From NCBI GenBank assembly GCA_013139135.1, contig WTBJ01000036.1, positions 1 to 37,358 of the forward strand: a stretch of 37,358 nucleotides of DNA. Direction: 5' to 3'. The notes under the pieces are model-generated. The model was not told the origin of the DNA. It worked only from the letters and a program-made list of their open reading frames with translations, and made no database searches. Both the position numbers and the translations under genes were made by a program. Shown piece by piece: positions 17,415-30,230 of the stretch; the first letter of the stretch is position 1, and every line of letters starts with the position of its first letter. The DNA comes from Mycoplasmataceae bacterium (GTDB taxonomy: Bacteria > Bacillota_I > Bacilli_A > Mycoplasmatales > Hepatoplasmataceae).

Positions 17415-19751
17415 GCTAATTAGTAATGAAAATAATTCACCTTTTGTTTGATTGTCTGGAAAAGAAATATTTAATTTTGTTAAATTTTCTTGAATCTCGG
17501 TAACATTTAAATTATCAAATTCTATCATTAAATTAAACATCATAACTTTTGTACCTTGTCTTTTTAATTTAATTCCCTTTTCAATGAACTTATCTTTTAA
17601 TTGTTGTTTCGTGATTGCTTTGAAATCATTAATTATTTTATTTAAATAAAACTCTGATGTTTTTTCATCATAAACAATCTTTAATTTTTTTGCTGTTGTT
17701 TTTAATTGAAATAATGGATCATTTTCTTGAGGAATTATTTCAGGTTTTGTAACCAAATTTTCTTGAATTATTTCAGTTTTTGTAACCGGAATTTCTTGAA
17801 TTATTTTAGTTTCTGTCACCGGAATTTCTTGAATTATTTTAGTTTTTGTAACCGGGTTTTTTGAATTTTTTTCTTTCTTTATTACCGGTTCTTTATCGCC
17901 TTTTTTTAATTTTGGCGGTTCCTTATTGTCTTTTTTTGCAGCATCTTTTTTCTCTTGCAGTTTTTTAAACAAATATGATTCCCTTATTTTTTCCTGAATT
18001 GTCTTGACCTTTTCGTCTTCAAGTTTCTTTTGTTTAATATATCAATTGTAATCAGGGATTGTGTCTTTTTTAATCAATTCACTTCATTCGGTATTAACAT
18101 AAAAATATTTTTCAAATTCATTATAAGGAACTAGATTATCATAAGTTCATTTTACTGTTTTTTTGGTTTTATAAGAATTAAAATCAACATTTTTTATTCG
18201 TTTTTTATTATAAAAAATAATTGCAAGAAGGAATAAAACAGTAAATAATGTTGTAATTACTTGTCCAATATAGGCACGATTTGCCAAATTATTGGGATCA
18301 GAACTTTGAATAATATCAATTAACGGCGTAATGAATAGGATGATAAAAAAGAATAAACTTGAAGAGATTAGAGCAAGAATGGAAACAAATGAAAAGAAAA
18401 TAAATCCTCTTGTTTTTTCAACTTCAACTTTTTTAGTTTTACGATTTGAAATCCCTCCGGCAAGAATCATCGAATAAAAAATAAACATCACAACGGCAGC
18501 AACATTAGTAGCTACAGCAGTCATCGCTAAATCTCCGCCATTTAAATAATTGGTTTCACTTCAGTTAAAAGCTAAAGCATCACAAGATCGGTATAGTACT
18601 CCAAAGAAAACCATAATCGCAATTGAACGTATTGCTGAATTTTGCGGAATCATTGCTTTATTTCGCTTCATTAATTCACCATTTTTATCTCTAATTAAAT
18701 TTTGTTGTGAAGCATCAGCTATATTTCTTGAGAGTGCTGAACTTAATCCATTAACAGCAACAAGAACAGAAATCATAATTAACAAGGCAAGGGTTGGGGC
18801 TATCCATTTCTGATTTGGAAAGATATTCAACATTATTGTTGTGATTGAAAACGGATTAGCATTTTCATCTCCAAATAAGCTACTATCAGCAAGAATCATT
18901 GTTGATAATGAATAAAGGATATAAATTAGTATTGTCACAATCATTGAAATTATTAAGGCGTTTTTATAGGTATTTTCCGATTTAGCTTCAAGTGATAATG
19001 AATCTGCATATAAAAACCCATCAAAAGAAAATAATACTGCAGGTAAAGCCATTAGGGAAAGAGTTAAATATTGCGTTGGAGTTGCTTTACCGTTAATATT
19101 ATTTATCGGCGAATTAGGATTAAAAACCTCATTAGGGACATCATTTGCAGAAACAATACTAAATACAGCAAGAATTGCAACAAACATTACAACAACTAAT
19201 GGAATCATCTTGATAACTGTTCCAACGTTTTGAAAAACTTTTCCTGGTTTTGATGTAAATGAGTTTATTAAAGTTGCAAATAACATAAAACCAAAACCAA
19301 GGAAAGTAATAAATAAAAACCCTGTCATCGGTTTAATTTGTTCAATTCCGAAGGCGGCTACTAACGAGCCACCAAAATAATTAGCGGCAAAAAAAGCAAG
19401 GGCTATTGTTAAGAGCGGTAAGTAAACAAATGTAATGTAAAATCCAATAATTATTGCGAAATTATCGCCTAAAAATTTCTTTGATCAAGCAAGAACTGTT
19501 CCTTGCTCTTTAGAAAGTTTTGTTGATGAAGTAATTTCAAGAAAACCAATCATTACACAGACAACAATTAAACCACCAATAACTCATGCCATCATTGCAA
19601 TGATGGCTGAACCAGTTGTGTCAATAATTTCACCATTTTTAACAAAAATCCCAGAGGCAACAACAATTCCAATAATCATTGCAATCATTGAAATTAATCC
19701 ATATTTACCTTGAACATTGTCATGATTGTTTGTGATGTTTTTTGCTTTCAT
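17403..19751 (-). CDS. APC-family amino acid permease with repeat-bearing, SAP-like C-terminal extension
   Basis: A 782-residue frame (UGA as Trp). Residues about 15-520 are an APC-superfamily transporter: MIAMIIGIVVASGIFVKNG is the typical first helix and PAVLFSFDGFLYADSLS the later conserved segment, with about 12-14 helices in all. The last 250 residues are predicted cytoplasmic: a charged Lys/Glu helix (about 560-632), four copies of an 11-residue repeat (PVTKTKIIQEI type, 633-676), then two stretches resembling SAP helix-extended-helix units (about 711-745 and LNVTEIQENLTKLNI at 748-780). APC permeases normally end near 450-550 residues. Substrate unknown. TATAAT lies 10 bases before the ATG with no Shine-Dalgarno. 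It ends in a terminator. Confidence 0.8.
17724..17855 (-). repeat. Four-copy 33-bp tandem repeat in the permease gene
   Basis: Encodes PVTKTKIIQEI, PVTETKIIQEI, PVTKTEIIQEN and a diverged LVTKPEIIPQEN. The first three DNA units are nearly identical, so copy-number change by slippage is possible and would stay in frame. Confidence 0.9.
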
Positions 19752-19761
19752 ATTACTTTTT

Positions 19762-19767
19762 ATTATA
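19762..19767 (-). promoter_or_regulatory. Candidate -10 box for the permease gene
   Basis: TATAAT on the minus strand in the 18-base gap after the secA stop, 10 bases before the ATG. The gap has no Shine-Dalgarno, so a nearly leaderless transcript beginning about four bases before the ATG is plausible. Confidence 0.4.
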
Positions 19768-19769
19768 AC

Positions 19770-22178
19770 CTAACTTACAATTATTTCTTTTGTGTGTCTT
19801 TTTTTAGTTGACAAGACTTGTTCTTTATTATTTTCTAAATTAACACTAAAAATAATTACTACATTATGCTCCACTATTTCTTTTTTAAAAATTTGAAATA
19901 AACTATCAGCTTCAAGAACATAAGCCTGGACAGGATTTTTTTGTGCGTATTGGCGATATCTAATTCCTGATTTTAATTTTTGAATTTTATCTAGATGATT
20001 TTGTCAATGAAAATCCAAAACATTCAACATTGATCGACGAATAAAAACTTCAACTCGTTCTTTATCTTGCTTGATAAACTTTTGAGTAAAGATTTCTTTT
20101 AATTCCGCTGTTAAATAAACAACAGAATCATCCAAATTTATATCTTTTTCATCAATAGCAATTTCATCATGAAACGAAAATTCATGATTTAGGTGTTGAA
20201 TTAATTTAATTGAATTAAAAGTTCCGTTGTCATAAGAAACTTTTTCATTCACTTTATTTTTAATAAATCGTTCAAGAATAATTATGAAAATATCTAAAAT
20301 ATTTTCATCAGATTCAAGAATTGAATCACGTTGTTTATAAGTTATTAATCGTTGGCGATTTAAAACGTCATCATATTCAATAATTGATTTACGTTGATCA
20401 AAATTAATCCCTTCCATTTTCTTTTGTGAGATGGTAATTGCTTTTTGAACCATTTTTGATTCGATTGGACTTTCGTCTAGCGACTTCATAAACCGTTGAA
20501 TTCGCTTAAGTCCAGCGCGAACCATAATATCATCTTCAAGAGAAACAAAAAACTGAGAATAACCAATATCACCTTGTCGTCCAGAACGACCACGTAATTG
20601 ATTATCAATTCTTCTTGATTCATATCTTTCGGTTCCAATCACAAAAAGACCACCGATGCTTGCAATCCCCTCACCAAGTTTAATATCTGTTCCACGGCCG
20701 GCCATATTTGTTGAAAGCGTAACCGCATAACGTTGACCAGCATTTGAAATGATATCTGCCTCTCGAGCATGATTTTTAGCATTTAAAATTTCATAAGAAA
20801 TTTTTTCCTCATCAAGCAACTTTGCTAAATATTCCGAATCAGTTATTGATTTTGTCCCAACCAATATTGGTTGTCCATTTTGATGAATTTCTTTTATTTT
20901 TTCAACAACAGCATCAAATTTAGCAGTCATTGTTGAAAAGATTAAATCAGGTCGGTCAACCCTAATTAGTGGACGATTAGTTGGCAACTCAACCACACGC
21001 ATGTTATAAATTTGTAACAACTCTTCTTCTTCACTAAAAGCAGTTCCAGACATCCCCGATAATTTATCATACATTCGAAAAAGATTTTGATAAGTTACTG
21101 AAGCGAAAGTTTTATTTTCTGGTTTTATTTTTAAATTTTCTTTAGCTTCAATAGCTTGATTTAAACCTTCTGAAAAAGTTCTTCCTTCAAGCATTCTTCC
21201 GGTGAAGATATCGATTAAAACAATCTCTTCAGCCTTAACGGTGTAATCAACATCAAATCTGTAGATGAAATTAGCTTGTAAGGCGTTATGAATTCGATGA
21301 ACTGTTTCTGAGTTATTATATGAATAAAGATTTTTAAACCCGTAAAAAGTTTCAGCTTTTAAAGCGCCGTCTGGTGTTAAATAAGCTTGTTTTGTTTCTT
21401 TATCAACTTCATAATCAATTTCAAAAGCTAATGTTTTTACAAAATCATTAGCTTTAAAATATTCACCATCACTAACAGCTTGACCACCGGCGATGATTAG
21501 TGGTGTTCTTGCTTCATCAATTAAAATTGAATCAACTTCATCAACTATAGCGTAGGTAAAATTTTTTCGATGTGTTTTTTCATAATTATTTTTAACCATA
21601 TAATCTCGTAAATGATCAAAGCCAATTTCAGCATTAGTGGCGTAAGTTACATCCTGATGGTATGCTTCCTTTTTATCCTTAGGATTCATTTTAGTAAGAA
21701 TTAAACCAACAGTAATTCCTAATTTACTAAATACTCGTTGAGTATTTTTAGCATCACGACTTGATAAATACTCATTAACAGTAATAATATGAACGCCTTT
21801 ACCGATTAACGCGTTTAAATAGGCGGGTAAAATTGCTGTTAATGTTTTTCCTTCACCAGTTTTCATCTCAGCAACATCACCACGGTGTAAAACATATCCG
21901 CCCATAATTTGGACTTTATACATTTTAATTTGATAGGTAATCTCAATTGCATAACAAGCAAGAGCAAAGGTTTCGGTGATAAAATCATCGATTTTTTTTC
22001 CATTTAATAATTCCTTTTTAAAAAAAAGTGTTCTCTTTTTTAAAAAGTCCTCTGTTTTTTTCTCATCACGATATGTTTTAATCAATGCCAAAACATCATT
22101 AGCAATTGCTTCAGCCTGGTGAAGAATTTTATAATGCCTTAAACTAATTGATTGTTGTGTATTCTTTTTGTGTTTCAT
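19770..22178 (-). CDS. secA: Preprotein translocase ATPase SecA
   Basis: SecA, 802 residues, the ATPase motor that pushes preproteins through SecYEG. Walker A MKTGEGKTLTA (about residues 107-117), Walker B region VDEVDSILIDEARTPLI, the GRAGRGTDI-like segment NMAGRGTDIKLGEG and NQLRGRSGRQGD are all present. The C-terminal zinc-binding tail is absent, as usual in Mollicutes. One UGA Trp near the end (DFHWQNH) links the last 80 residues. The ATG lacks a Shine-Dalgarno; TATAAT overlaps the end of the upstream small gene 13 bases before it. Confidence 0.98.
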
Positions 22179-22191
22179 AATTAACTACTTT

Positions 22192-22197
22192 ATTATA
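22192..22197 (-). promoter_or_regulatory. Candidate -10 box for secA
   Basis: TATAAT on the minus strand, overlapping the stop codon of the DUF1146-like gene, 13 bases before the secA ATG. It would give a leader of about seven bases without a ribosome site. Confidence 0.4.
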
Positions 22198-22420
22198 GTG
22201 GAATGGTGAATATTATTATATTAACCATCGTTCCCAAACAAAAGGCGATTACTAATGAAATTGAAATTCATAAATAAAGGCCATTCTCTTGATTGCTATA
22301 TTCTTGTCTTAAAAATCTTTGATAATCAATGCCACGAGTCATTAACATTGAAACGAGAAACATCACAACGTAAATAATGATTAATAATGTTCAAGCAAAA
22401 TAGCTCATCGTACTAAACAT
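22193..22420 (-). CDS. DUF1146-like small membrane protein (YwzB position)
   Basis: A 75-residue protein with two hydrophobic helices (about 8-27 and 51-72) joined by a polar loop containing TRGIDYQRFLRQE. Size, two-helix topology, the ID-x-x-RFLR loop and the place directly after atpC fit the DUF1146 family (Bacillus YwzB), whose function is unknown. AAAGGAG precedes the ATG, and the first eight bases overlap the end of atpC, so it is translated with the ATP synthase operon. Confidence 0.7.
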
Positions 22421-22828
22421 TATCGATTGTCTCCTTTGCTGCAATTTGAACTTGATAGTAAGTAATTTTCTTAATTAATGCTTCCTTTTGCAACGGTTTT
22501 AAATCCTCATTTTCCAAACTTTTTTGATGTTGCTCTAGTCTTTTTTTAATAAAGACAGTGTCGATATCACCAATTCATTTTACCCGTGGAGCAACGACCG
22601 TTGCCTCTTTACCGCTCATATATAATATCCCACCAATAATCACGCCCCTTTTGATTGTTGCTTTTTCAACTATTGAAAAAGTTGATGTCTTAATAACCGA
22701 AACTAAAGGAATATGATCTGCCATGATTCCGATTCGCCCTTCAGAAATTTCTAAATTTAATAAAGTAATCTTTCCAATATAAAAAGATACTTGAGGGGTA
22801 AGGATTTCTAAGTTAAATTCTTTATTCA

Positions 22829-22829
<1 letters not shown>
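22413..22829 (-). CDS. atpC: ATP synthase epsilon subunit
   Basis: Epsilon subunit, 138 residues, part of the rotating central stalk and an inhibitor of hydrolysis in some bacteria. The N-terminal beta-sandwich domain reads FNLEILTPQVSFYIG, then EGRIGIMADHIPLVSVIKTS; the C-terminal helices follow an in-frame UGA Trp after ATVVAPRVK. Its ATG overlaps the atpD stop by one base. Normal length and last in the F1 gene order. Confidence 0.96.
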
Positions 22830-25224
<2,395 letters not shown>

Positions 25225-25226
25225 AT

Positions 25227-26738
25227 TTACATATTAAATTTTTTAATAAATCGGATTAAAAGTTTTTCTAAACTTTCTGCTGTAACATCTTCTAAAACTT
25301 TTTTAGTTGCAAAAATTTTACAAATGTTTTTAAAATCAGGATTTGTTTTTATCTCCATTAAAAGCGCTGTTTTGAAAGCTACAGTATCCTCAACGGAGAA
25401 TTTTTCAATAATTTTATTATTAATCATAAATAAAATTATTGCTTGAACTTCTTGAGGATAAGGAGAAAATTGTGGTTGCTTTAGCAACTCTAAAATCTTT
25501 TGTCCATTGTCTAAAATTGCTTTTGTTGAAGCATCTAAATCTGATGAAAATTCTGCAAAAGATTTAATCTCTTTATAATTTGCTAATTGCAGTTTTAATG
25601 ATGAAGAAACAGTTTTCATTAACTTGCTTTGAGCGGCCGAACCAACTCGTGAAACTGAAAGACCAGCATCAACGGCAGGGCGTTGTCCTGAGTTAAAGGC
25701 ATCACTCATTAAAAAGATTTGTCCATCGGTAATTGAAATAACATTTGTTGGAATATAAGCGGAGATATCACCAGCTTGAGTTTCAATAATTGGTAAAGCG
25801 GTAATTGAACCATTTCCATATTTTTTATTTAACTTCGCTGAGCGTTCAAGTAGCTTTGAATGAAGATAAAAAACATCACCAGGATAAGCCTCTCGACCTG
25901 GTGGTCGACGAAGTAGTAATGAAAGCGAACGATAAGCAACAGCGTGTTTTGAAAGATCATCAAAAATGATTAAAACATCTTCGCCTTGTTCCATTCATTC
26001 TTCGGCAATAGCCATTGCTGAATAGGGGGCAAGATATTGCATTGCATCAGAATCTGACGCATTTGATGAAACAATTGTTGTATATTTCATCGCTTGACCT
26101 TGAGCTAGTTTTCGAACTGTATTTGCTAATGATGAGTTTTTTTGTCCAATTGAGACATAAACACATTTAACATTTTTACCTTTTTGATTCAAAATTGTGT
26201 CAATTGCAATAGCTGTTTTCCCAGTTTTTCGATCACCAATAATTAGTTCTCGTTGTCCTTTGCCAATTGGAATCATTGAATCAATTGATAAAATTCCCGT
26301 TTCAAGCGGTTCAAAAACGGACTGTCTTGTCATAATTCCTGGGGCAATACGCTCCGTTTGTCTCATTTTAGTTGTTTTAATTGGTGACTTACCATCAACT
26401 GCTTCTCCAAGTGGATTTACAATTCGACCAATTAATTCGTTTCCGACAGGAACTTCCATAATTTTTCCGGTTTTTTTAACCTTATCACCTTCATTAATAT
26501 GTGCATAACCACCAAATATAATCACTCCAATAAAATCTTCTTCAAGATTTAAAGCCATTCCAAAGGTATTTTTTGAAAAAACTAATAGTTCGCCTAATTT
26601 TGTTTTTTCTAAACCAGAAACTGAAGCAATTCCGTCAGCGATAGAAAGCACTCGACCTTCTGTTGCCGCTTTAACTTCTAGGTCATAATTTTTAATTCGC
26701 TCTTTAATAATTGCGCTTATATCTGCTACATTTGCCAT
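25227..26738 (-). CDS. atpA: ATP synthase alpha subunit
   Basis: Alpha subunit of F1, 503 residues, normal length. The P-loop is [14 protein letters not shown], followed by [11 protein letters not shown]; the UGA Trp in [17 protein letters not shown] joins the two halves; [20 protein letters not shown] and the alpha signature [19 protein letters not shown] are intact. The gene starts directly after the atpH stop and is two bases from atpG. Confidence 0.98.
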
Positions 26739-27275
26739 CTATTTTTCCCCTAATAATCCGCTTGTTAATGCGGTAATTTTTCCTAATATACTGTTATTTC
26801 AAACCAAATCATCAATTTCGATAATTACCCCACCAAGAATTTTCTGATTTATTTTGTTTGTTAAACTTACTTTTTTGGTTAATTTTTTTGTTAACAAAAC
26901 TTCAAATTTTTTAATTTCAACACTAGTTAATTTAATCGTTGTTCAAATTGTTCCTTCACGAATATTTTGTTCATCGTTATAATTTGAAATCATTGCTTTT
27001 AACAATAAACTTAAACTTCGACCATTTTTTTCTTTGATAAAAAGCAAAATACCTTTGATTAAAAAATCAGCATCTTTGCCATAGGCTGTTAATAATAATT
27101 TTTGTTTTTCAACATTCGTAATATTGCGATCGCATAAATAATCAAGAAATAATGGCTCAAGTTCAATTGTTCTTAACAATTGATTTGCAACTTGAATAAA
27201 TTTCTTAGTTTTGTTAGTTTCTTTAGCAATATCCAAGAGTGCTTTTACATATGAATTTATTCCACTAGTTGGCAC
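26739..27275 (-). CDS. atpH: ATP synthase delta subunit
   Basis: Delta subunit, 178 residues, connects F1 to the peripheral stalk. SYVKALLDIAKE at the start fits the delta N-terminal helix (usual YAKALFDLA), and the C-terminal part KKVSLTNKINQKILGGVIIEIDD is the family signature. The start is unsettled: GTG at 27275 lies one base after the atpF stop and is favoured; TTG at 27287 in the same frame is possible, but AAGGAG sits one base from it, too near. It abuts atpA with no gap. Confidence 0.92.
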
Positions 27276-27276
27276 G

Positions 27277-27861
27277 TTATTTTTCAAGCTCCTTGATCAA
27301 ATCTGTAATTAATTTTTTATTTGCTTTAGAATCAATTTCTTTTTCAACAATTTTGGTTGCTGCTAATATTGAAGTATCAATAATTTGTTTCTGTAATTCT
27401 GCAGCAAATTGCTCTCTTTCTTGAGTAATTTGATTTCTTGCTGCTTCAATCAATTCTTTTGAACGAATTGATGCATCATCAATAATGCTATTTTTAACAA
27501 TATCAGCTTGACTAATTGAAGTTGCAACAATACTGGTTGCCTCTGTTTTTGCTGAAACAAGAATATCTTGAGCATTTTTAAATGATTTACTAGCATTAGA
27601 ATTCATTTTTTCCGCTTCTTCTAGATCATTTTTAATTTTTGATGATCTATCTTCAGTAATTTTTTTAACTGGAAAGTAGATAAAATATGAAACAACGGCG
27701 AAAACAATCGAAAGAGAAATAACCGTTCCAATAACAACCGAAACAGTCGGAATTAATCCCTCAAAGGCCCCCGTTGGACCAGGATTATCAGTAAAAGGAA
27801 CTACAACAAAAAAATTTGCGACAAGTTCATTTAATTTTTGCATTAAAACCGGAAAATTCAT
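27277..27861 (-). CDS. atpF: ATP synthase b subunit
   Basis: Subunit b, 194 residues, the peripheral stalk of Fo. A short N-terminal hydrophobic patch (LVANFFVVVPF) precedes the main membrane helix (about residues 38-66, VSVVIGTVISLSIVFAVVSY), and the rest is a long charged helix for dimerisation and delta binding. Many mycoplasma b subunits are lipoproteins; there is no Cys lipobox here. GGGAG precedes the ATG. The stop lies one base before the favoured atpH start. Confidence 0.93.
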   Translation of the reverse strand: MNFPVLMQKLNELVANFFVVVPFTDNPGPTGAFEGLIPTVSVVIGTVISLSIVFAVVSYFIYFPVKKITEDRSSKIKNDLEEAEKMNSNASKSFKNAQDILVSAKTEATSIVATSISQADIVKNSIIDDASIRSKELIEAARNQITQEREQFAAELQKQIIDTSILAATKIVEKEIDSKANKKLITDLIKELEK

Positions 27862-27879
27862 TATCAGTTTATTTTCTCC

Positions 27880-28290
27880 CTATGCAACAAAGATTAGGAT
27901 TATTGAAACAACCAATGCATAAAGTGCTGATGATTCAGCAATCGCTGCTCCAACAAACATCATATTTCTAATTTGTGCTTCTGCTTCTGGATTTCTTCCG
28001 ACAGCTTCAGCTGCTTTTCCAGCAGCATATCCTTGTCCTGCTCCCGCTCCAAGAAAACCAATTCCTGCCAATCCGGCTCCAACGTATGCTAATCCTTTTT
28101 GTAAGTCTTCTGACTCAGTGCTAACAGGATTAATACCAGTCTTAGCACTAAGCGCAGAAAAGGCGCTTGAAGTTGTTGATTGATTAGTTGTCATGCTAAA
28201 GTGGATTGCTACAAAAATCAATATTGCAAATGAAATTATTGCAAATAAATATGAAATGTAAGACAAAGTCTTTAATTGTTTTGAATTCAT
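27880..28290 (-). CDS. atpE: ATP synthase c subunit with extra N-terminal membrane segment
   Basis: Proteolipid c, the rotor-ring subunit, 136 residues against the usual 70-105. The canonical hairpin occupies the last 70 residues: [20 protein letters not shown], the polar loop RNPEAE, and the second helix with the proton-binding Glu119 in [12 protein letters not shown]. Before it are a membrane helix (about 10-32) and a Ser/Thr-rich linker (33-64). The ATG at 28290 has AAAAAAGGAG nearby; an earlier in-frame start would begin within the A/T-rich leader and lacks support. The extra helix could be a cleaved signal or a lasting part of each subunit. Confidence 0.95.
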   Translation of the reverse strand: MNSKQLKTLSYISYLFAIISFAILIFVAIHFSMTTNQSTTSSAFSALSAKTGINPVSTESEDLQKGLAYVGAGLAGIGFLGAGAGQGYAAGKAAEAVGRNPEAEAQIRNMMFVGAAIAESSALYALVVSIILIFVA

Positions 28291-28382
28291 TTTTTCTCCT
28301 TTTTTAAAAATTAATTTATATCTATATTTTAACAATCTTTGTTTAAAATAACGATAAATTATTTGTGAATTTTTGTTTTAAT

Positions 28383-29150
28383 TTATTTCTTTTTGGCTTC
28401 AAGCGCTTTTTGTTTGGCGATTAATGCTTTTTTTTGTTGTTTAATTTCCTTACGATTTTGTCGCCTCTCACTTGGACTTCAACTTCCGCCATGCTCTTGA
28501 GTTCAATAAACAGCAGTTAAGACCGTAAAAATGAAAGCTTGAATAAGTGATAACATTGTATCTATTGTTCGATATATTCAATCTCATAGGCCAGAAACAG
28601 CTGGATAAACTGATAGAAAACCATCATGGCCGGGGCCGAGGAGTCCGTCAATAACAATAAACATAATATCGCCAATAATTGCGCCTGCAAAAGTGGCACC
28701 AAATAAACGAACTGAAATTGAAATTAATGGTGAAAATTGGGAAAAAAGTTCAAGCGGATTAATATATTTATGACGCATAAAATGAAACAATCCCATTGTT
28801 CCAATTCCAATGATATAGATTCCGATAAAGGTAATCATTCCCAAGGTAAAGGTAAATAAAAATGATGTTGCTGGTGATTCTCAACCAAACCAAACAATTA
28901 ACTCATTTATAATGATGAAATTCATTAATGTAAATAAGTAAGCATAAGCTGGTCGCAATTTACCACCAGTCATTGAATCCATTAATCGATTAAAACCAAG
29001 AACATAATATTCTAACCACACCATTAATCCCTTGGGTTCTTTATTTGGATCTTGCTTGTTAATTACAAAATAATATAAAGAAATTGAAATTACTACTGTA
29101 AAAATTGTTGTAACAACAATTGATCAAAATTGAGGCGTTAATTGAAACAT
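28383..29150 (-). CDS. atpB: ATP synthase a subunit
   Basis: Subunit a, 255 residues, the Fo stator that forms the proton half-channels. Five or six hydrophobic helices; the essential Arg lies in ISISVRLFGATFAGAIIGD (usual SLRLFGN). A UGA Trp rich segment follows (SGLWDWIYRTID), then the last helices, and a Lys/Gln/Ala-rich cytoplasmic end of about 25 residues. The ATG is 8 bases after the atpI stop, with AAAGGAG in the end of atpI. A 92-base gap separates it from atpE. Confidence 0.96.
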
Positions 29151-29158
29151 TTTATTCT

Positions 29159-29611
29159 TTATTCTCCTTTTCTTTTTACAAAAATATTATTGATTAAATC
29201 AAAAATAACAACAAATATTATCGCAATTAGCGGAATTTGATAAGTAGTTATTAAAGCTAAAATAATTATTAATCAATAATATTTTACTCCATTGTTTAAG
29301 TTATTTCAATAATCATTTGGAGAAAATATTAAAAACATTGATGTTAATAAAACCGCAAAAATAATAAGCCTAATTACTGGAATTAAAAAAGGAAAAAATT
29401 TCACCTTTTTTTTATTACTCTTTTCTCAATAATAATAAGGAATAGAGAGTAATAAAACACTAAAAAACAGCCCAAATAACCCAATTGCAATCCCTAAGGA
29501 AAGATTGATTGATGACTGAAAAAAAGCGGCTATAACTGCAATTACAATAAATAAACCGATTAAAATAAATGAGGTAATTAAGATTTTCTTAAAGAATCTA
29601 TTTTGTTCCAA
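29159..29611 (-). CDS. atpI: ATP synthase subunit I-like membrane protein
   Basis: A 150-residue protein with four hydrophobic helices, placed between upp and atpB like Bacillus atpI, which aids Fo assembly. Sequence identity in this family is low, so the call rests on size, topology and position. A UGA Trp (YYYWEKSNKK) joins the two halves, which would otherwise look like two short frames. The start is probably TTG at 29611, overlapping the upp stop by 14 bases with GGGGATCG upstream; no ATG is available nearby. Confidence 0.75.
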
Positions 29612-30230
29612 AAATACGATCCCCAGCATCACCAAGACCAGGAACAATGTAACCACTTTTTGATAATTTTGGATCAATTTTAGCAATAAAAATTTCTAAA
29701 CTAGGAAATTTATTTGCTAAATTTTCAATCCCTTGTTTTGAAGCAATTAAGGCAACAAATTTAAGATTTTTTATCCCTTTAGATTGTAAAATTTCAACTG
29801 CTGCGATAGCAGAGTTTCCAGTCGCAATCATTGGATCAATAATAATATTAAATGTATCTTTTTCAGTATCCTTTGGATATTTGAAAAGATATTGAATCGG
29901 CATTAATGTTTTTTCATCCCGATACATCCCAATGTGCCCAACTTTTGCTGATGGAATTATATTTGTAAAGCCATTAACCATTCCAATTCCAGCTCGTAAA
30001 ATTGGATAAAGATTAACTCGCTCACTAAGTTCATAACCGGTTGCTTTAGCCATTGGGGTGATGATTGTAACTTTACGAAGCTTAATATTTTTAAAAACTT
30101 CATAGGCCATTAATCTTGTAATCTCATCTAAGAATTCCTTAAATTCTTTTGATGAGGTGTCTTTTTTCCTAATGTGTGTTAATTTATGTTCGATCAATGG
30201 ATGTTCGATTAAATGAATATTTTTATTCAT
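29598..30230 (-). CDS. upp: Uracil phosphoribosyltransferase
   Basis: Converts uracil and PRPP to UMP in pyrimidine salvage, 210 residues, normal length. The frame has IEHPLIEHKLTHIR at the start, ILRAGIGMVNG, the PRPP-binding IIDPMIATGNSAIAA, and the C-terminal uracil-binding IVPGLGDAGDRIFGT. The ATG overlaps the end of glyA by eight bases. Mollicutes lack de novo pyrimidine synthesis, so this is a main route to UMP. Confidence 0.98.
   Translation of the reverse strand: MNKNIHLIEHPLIEHKLTHIRKKDTSSKEFKEFLDEITRLMAYEVFKNIKLRKVTIITPMAKATGYELSERVNLYPILRAGIGMVNGFTNIIPSAKVGHIGMYRDEKTLMPIQYLFKYPKDTEKDTFNIIIDPMIATGNSAIAAVEILQSKGIKNLKFVALIASKQGIENLANKFPSLEIFIAKIDPKLSKSGYIVPGLGDAGDRIFGTK

Noticed and set aside
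17403-19328. Three broken permease pieces (a pseudogene)
   Set aside because: All pieces share one frame from 19751 to 17403 and are separated only by UGA codons, so the gene is intact under code 4.
27880-28335. Longer atpE start at 28335
   Set aside because: The extra residues come from the A/T-rich leader, while the ATG at 28290 has a strong AAAAAAGGAG site.
29159-29686. A second, separate small membrane gene with GTG start near 29400, apart from atpI
   Set aside because: The frame reads through a UGA Trp (YYYWEKS) into the upstream half, giving one four-helix AtpI-sized protein.
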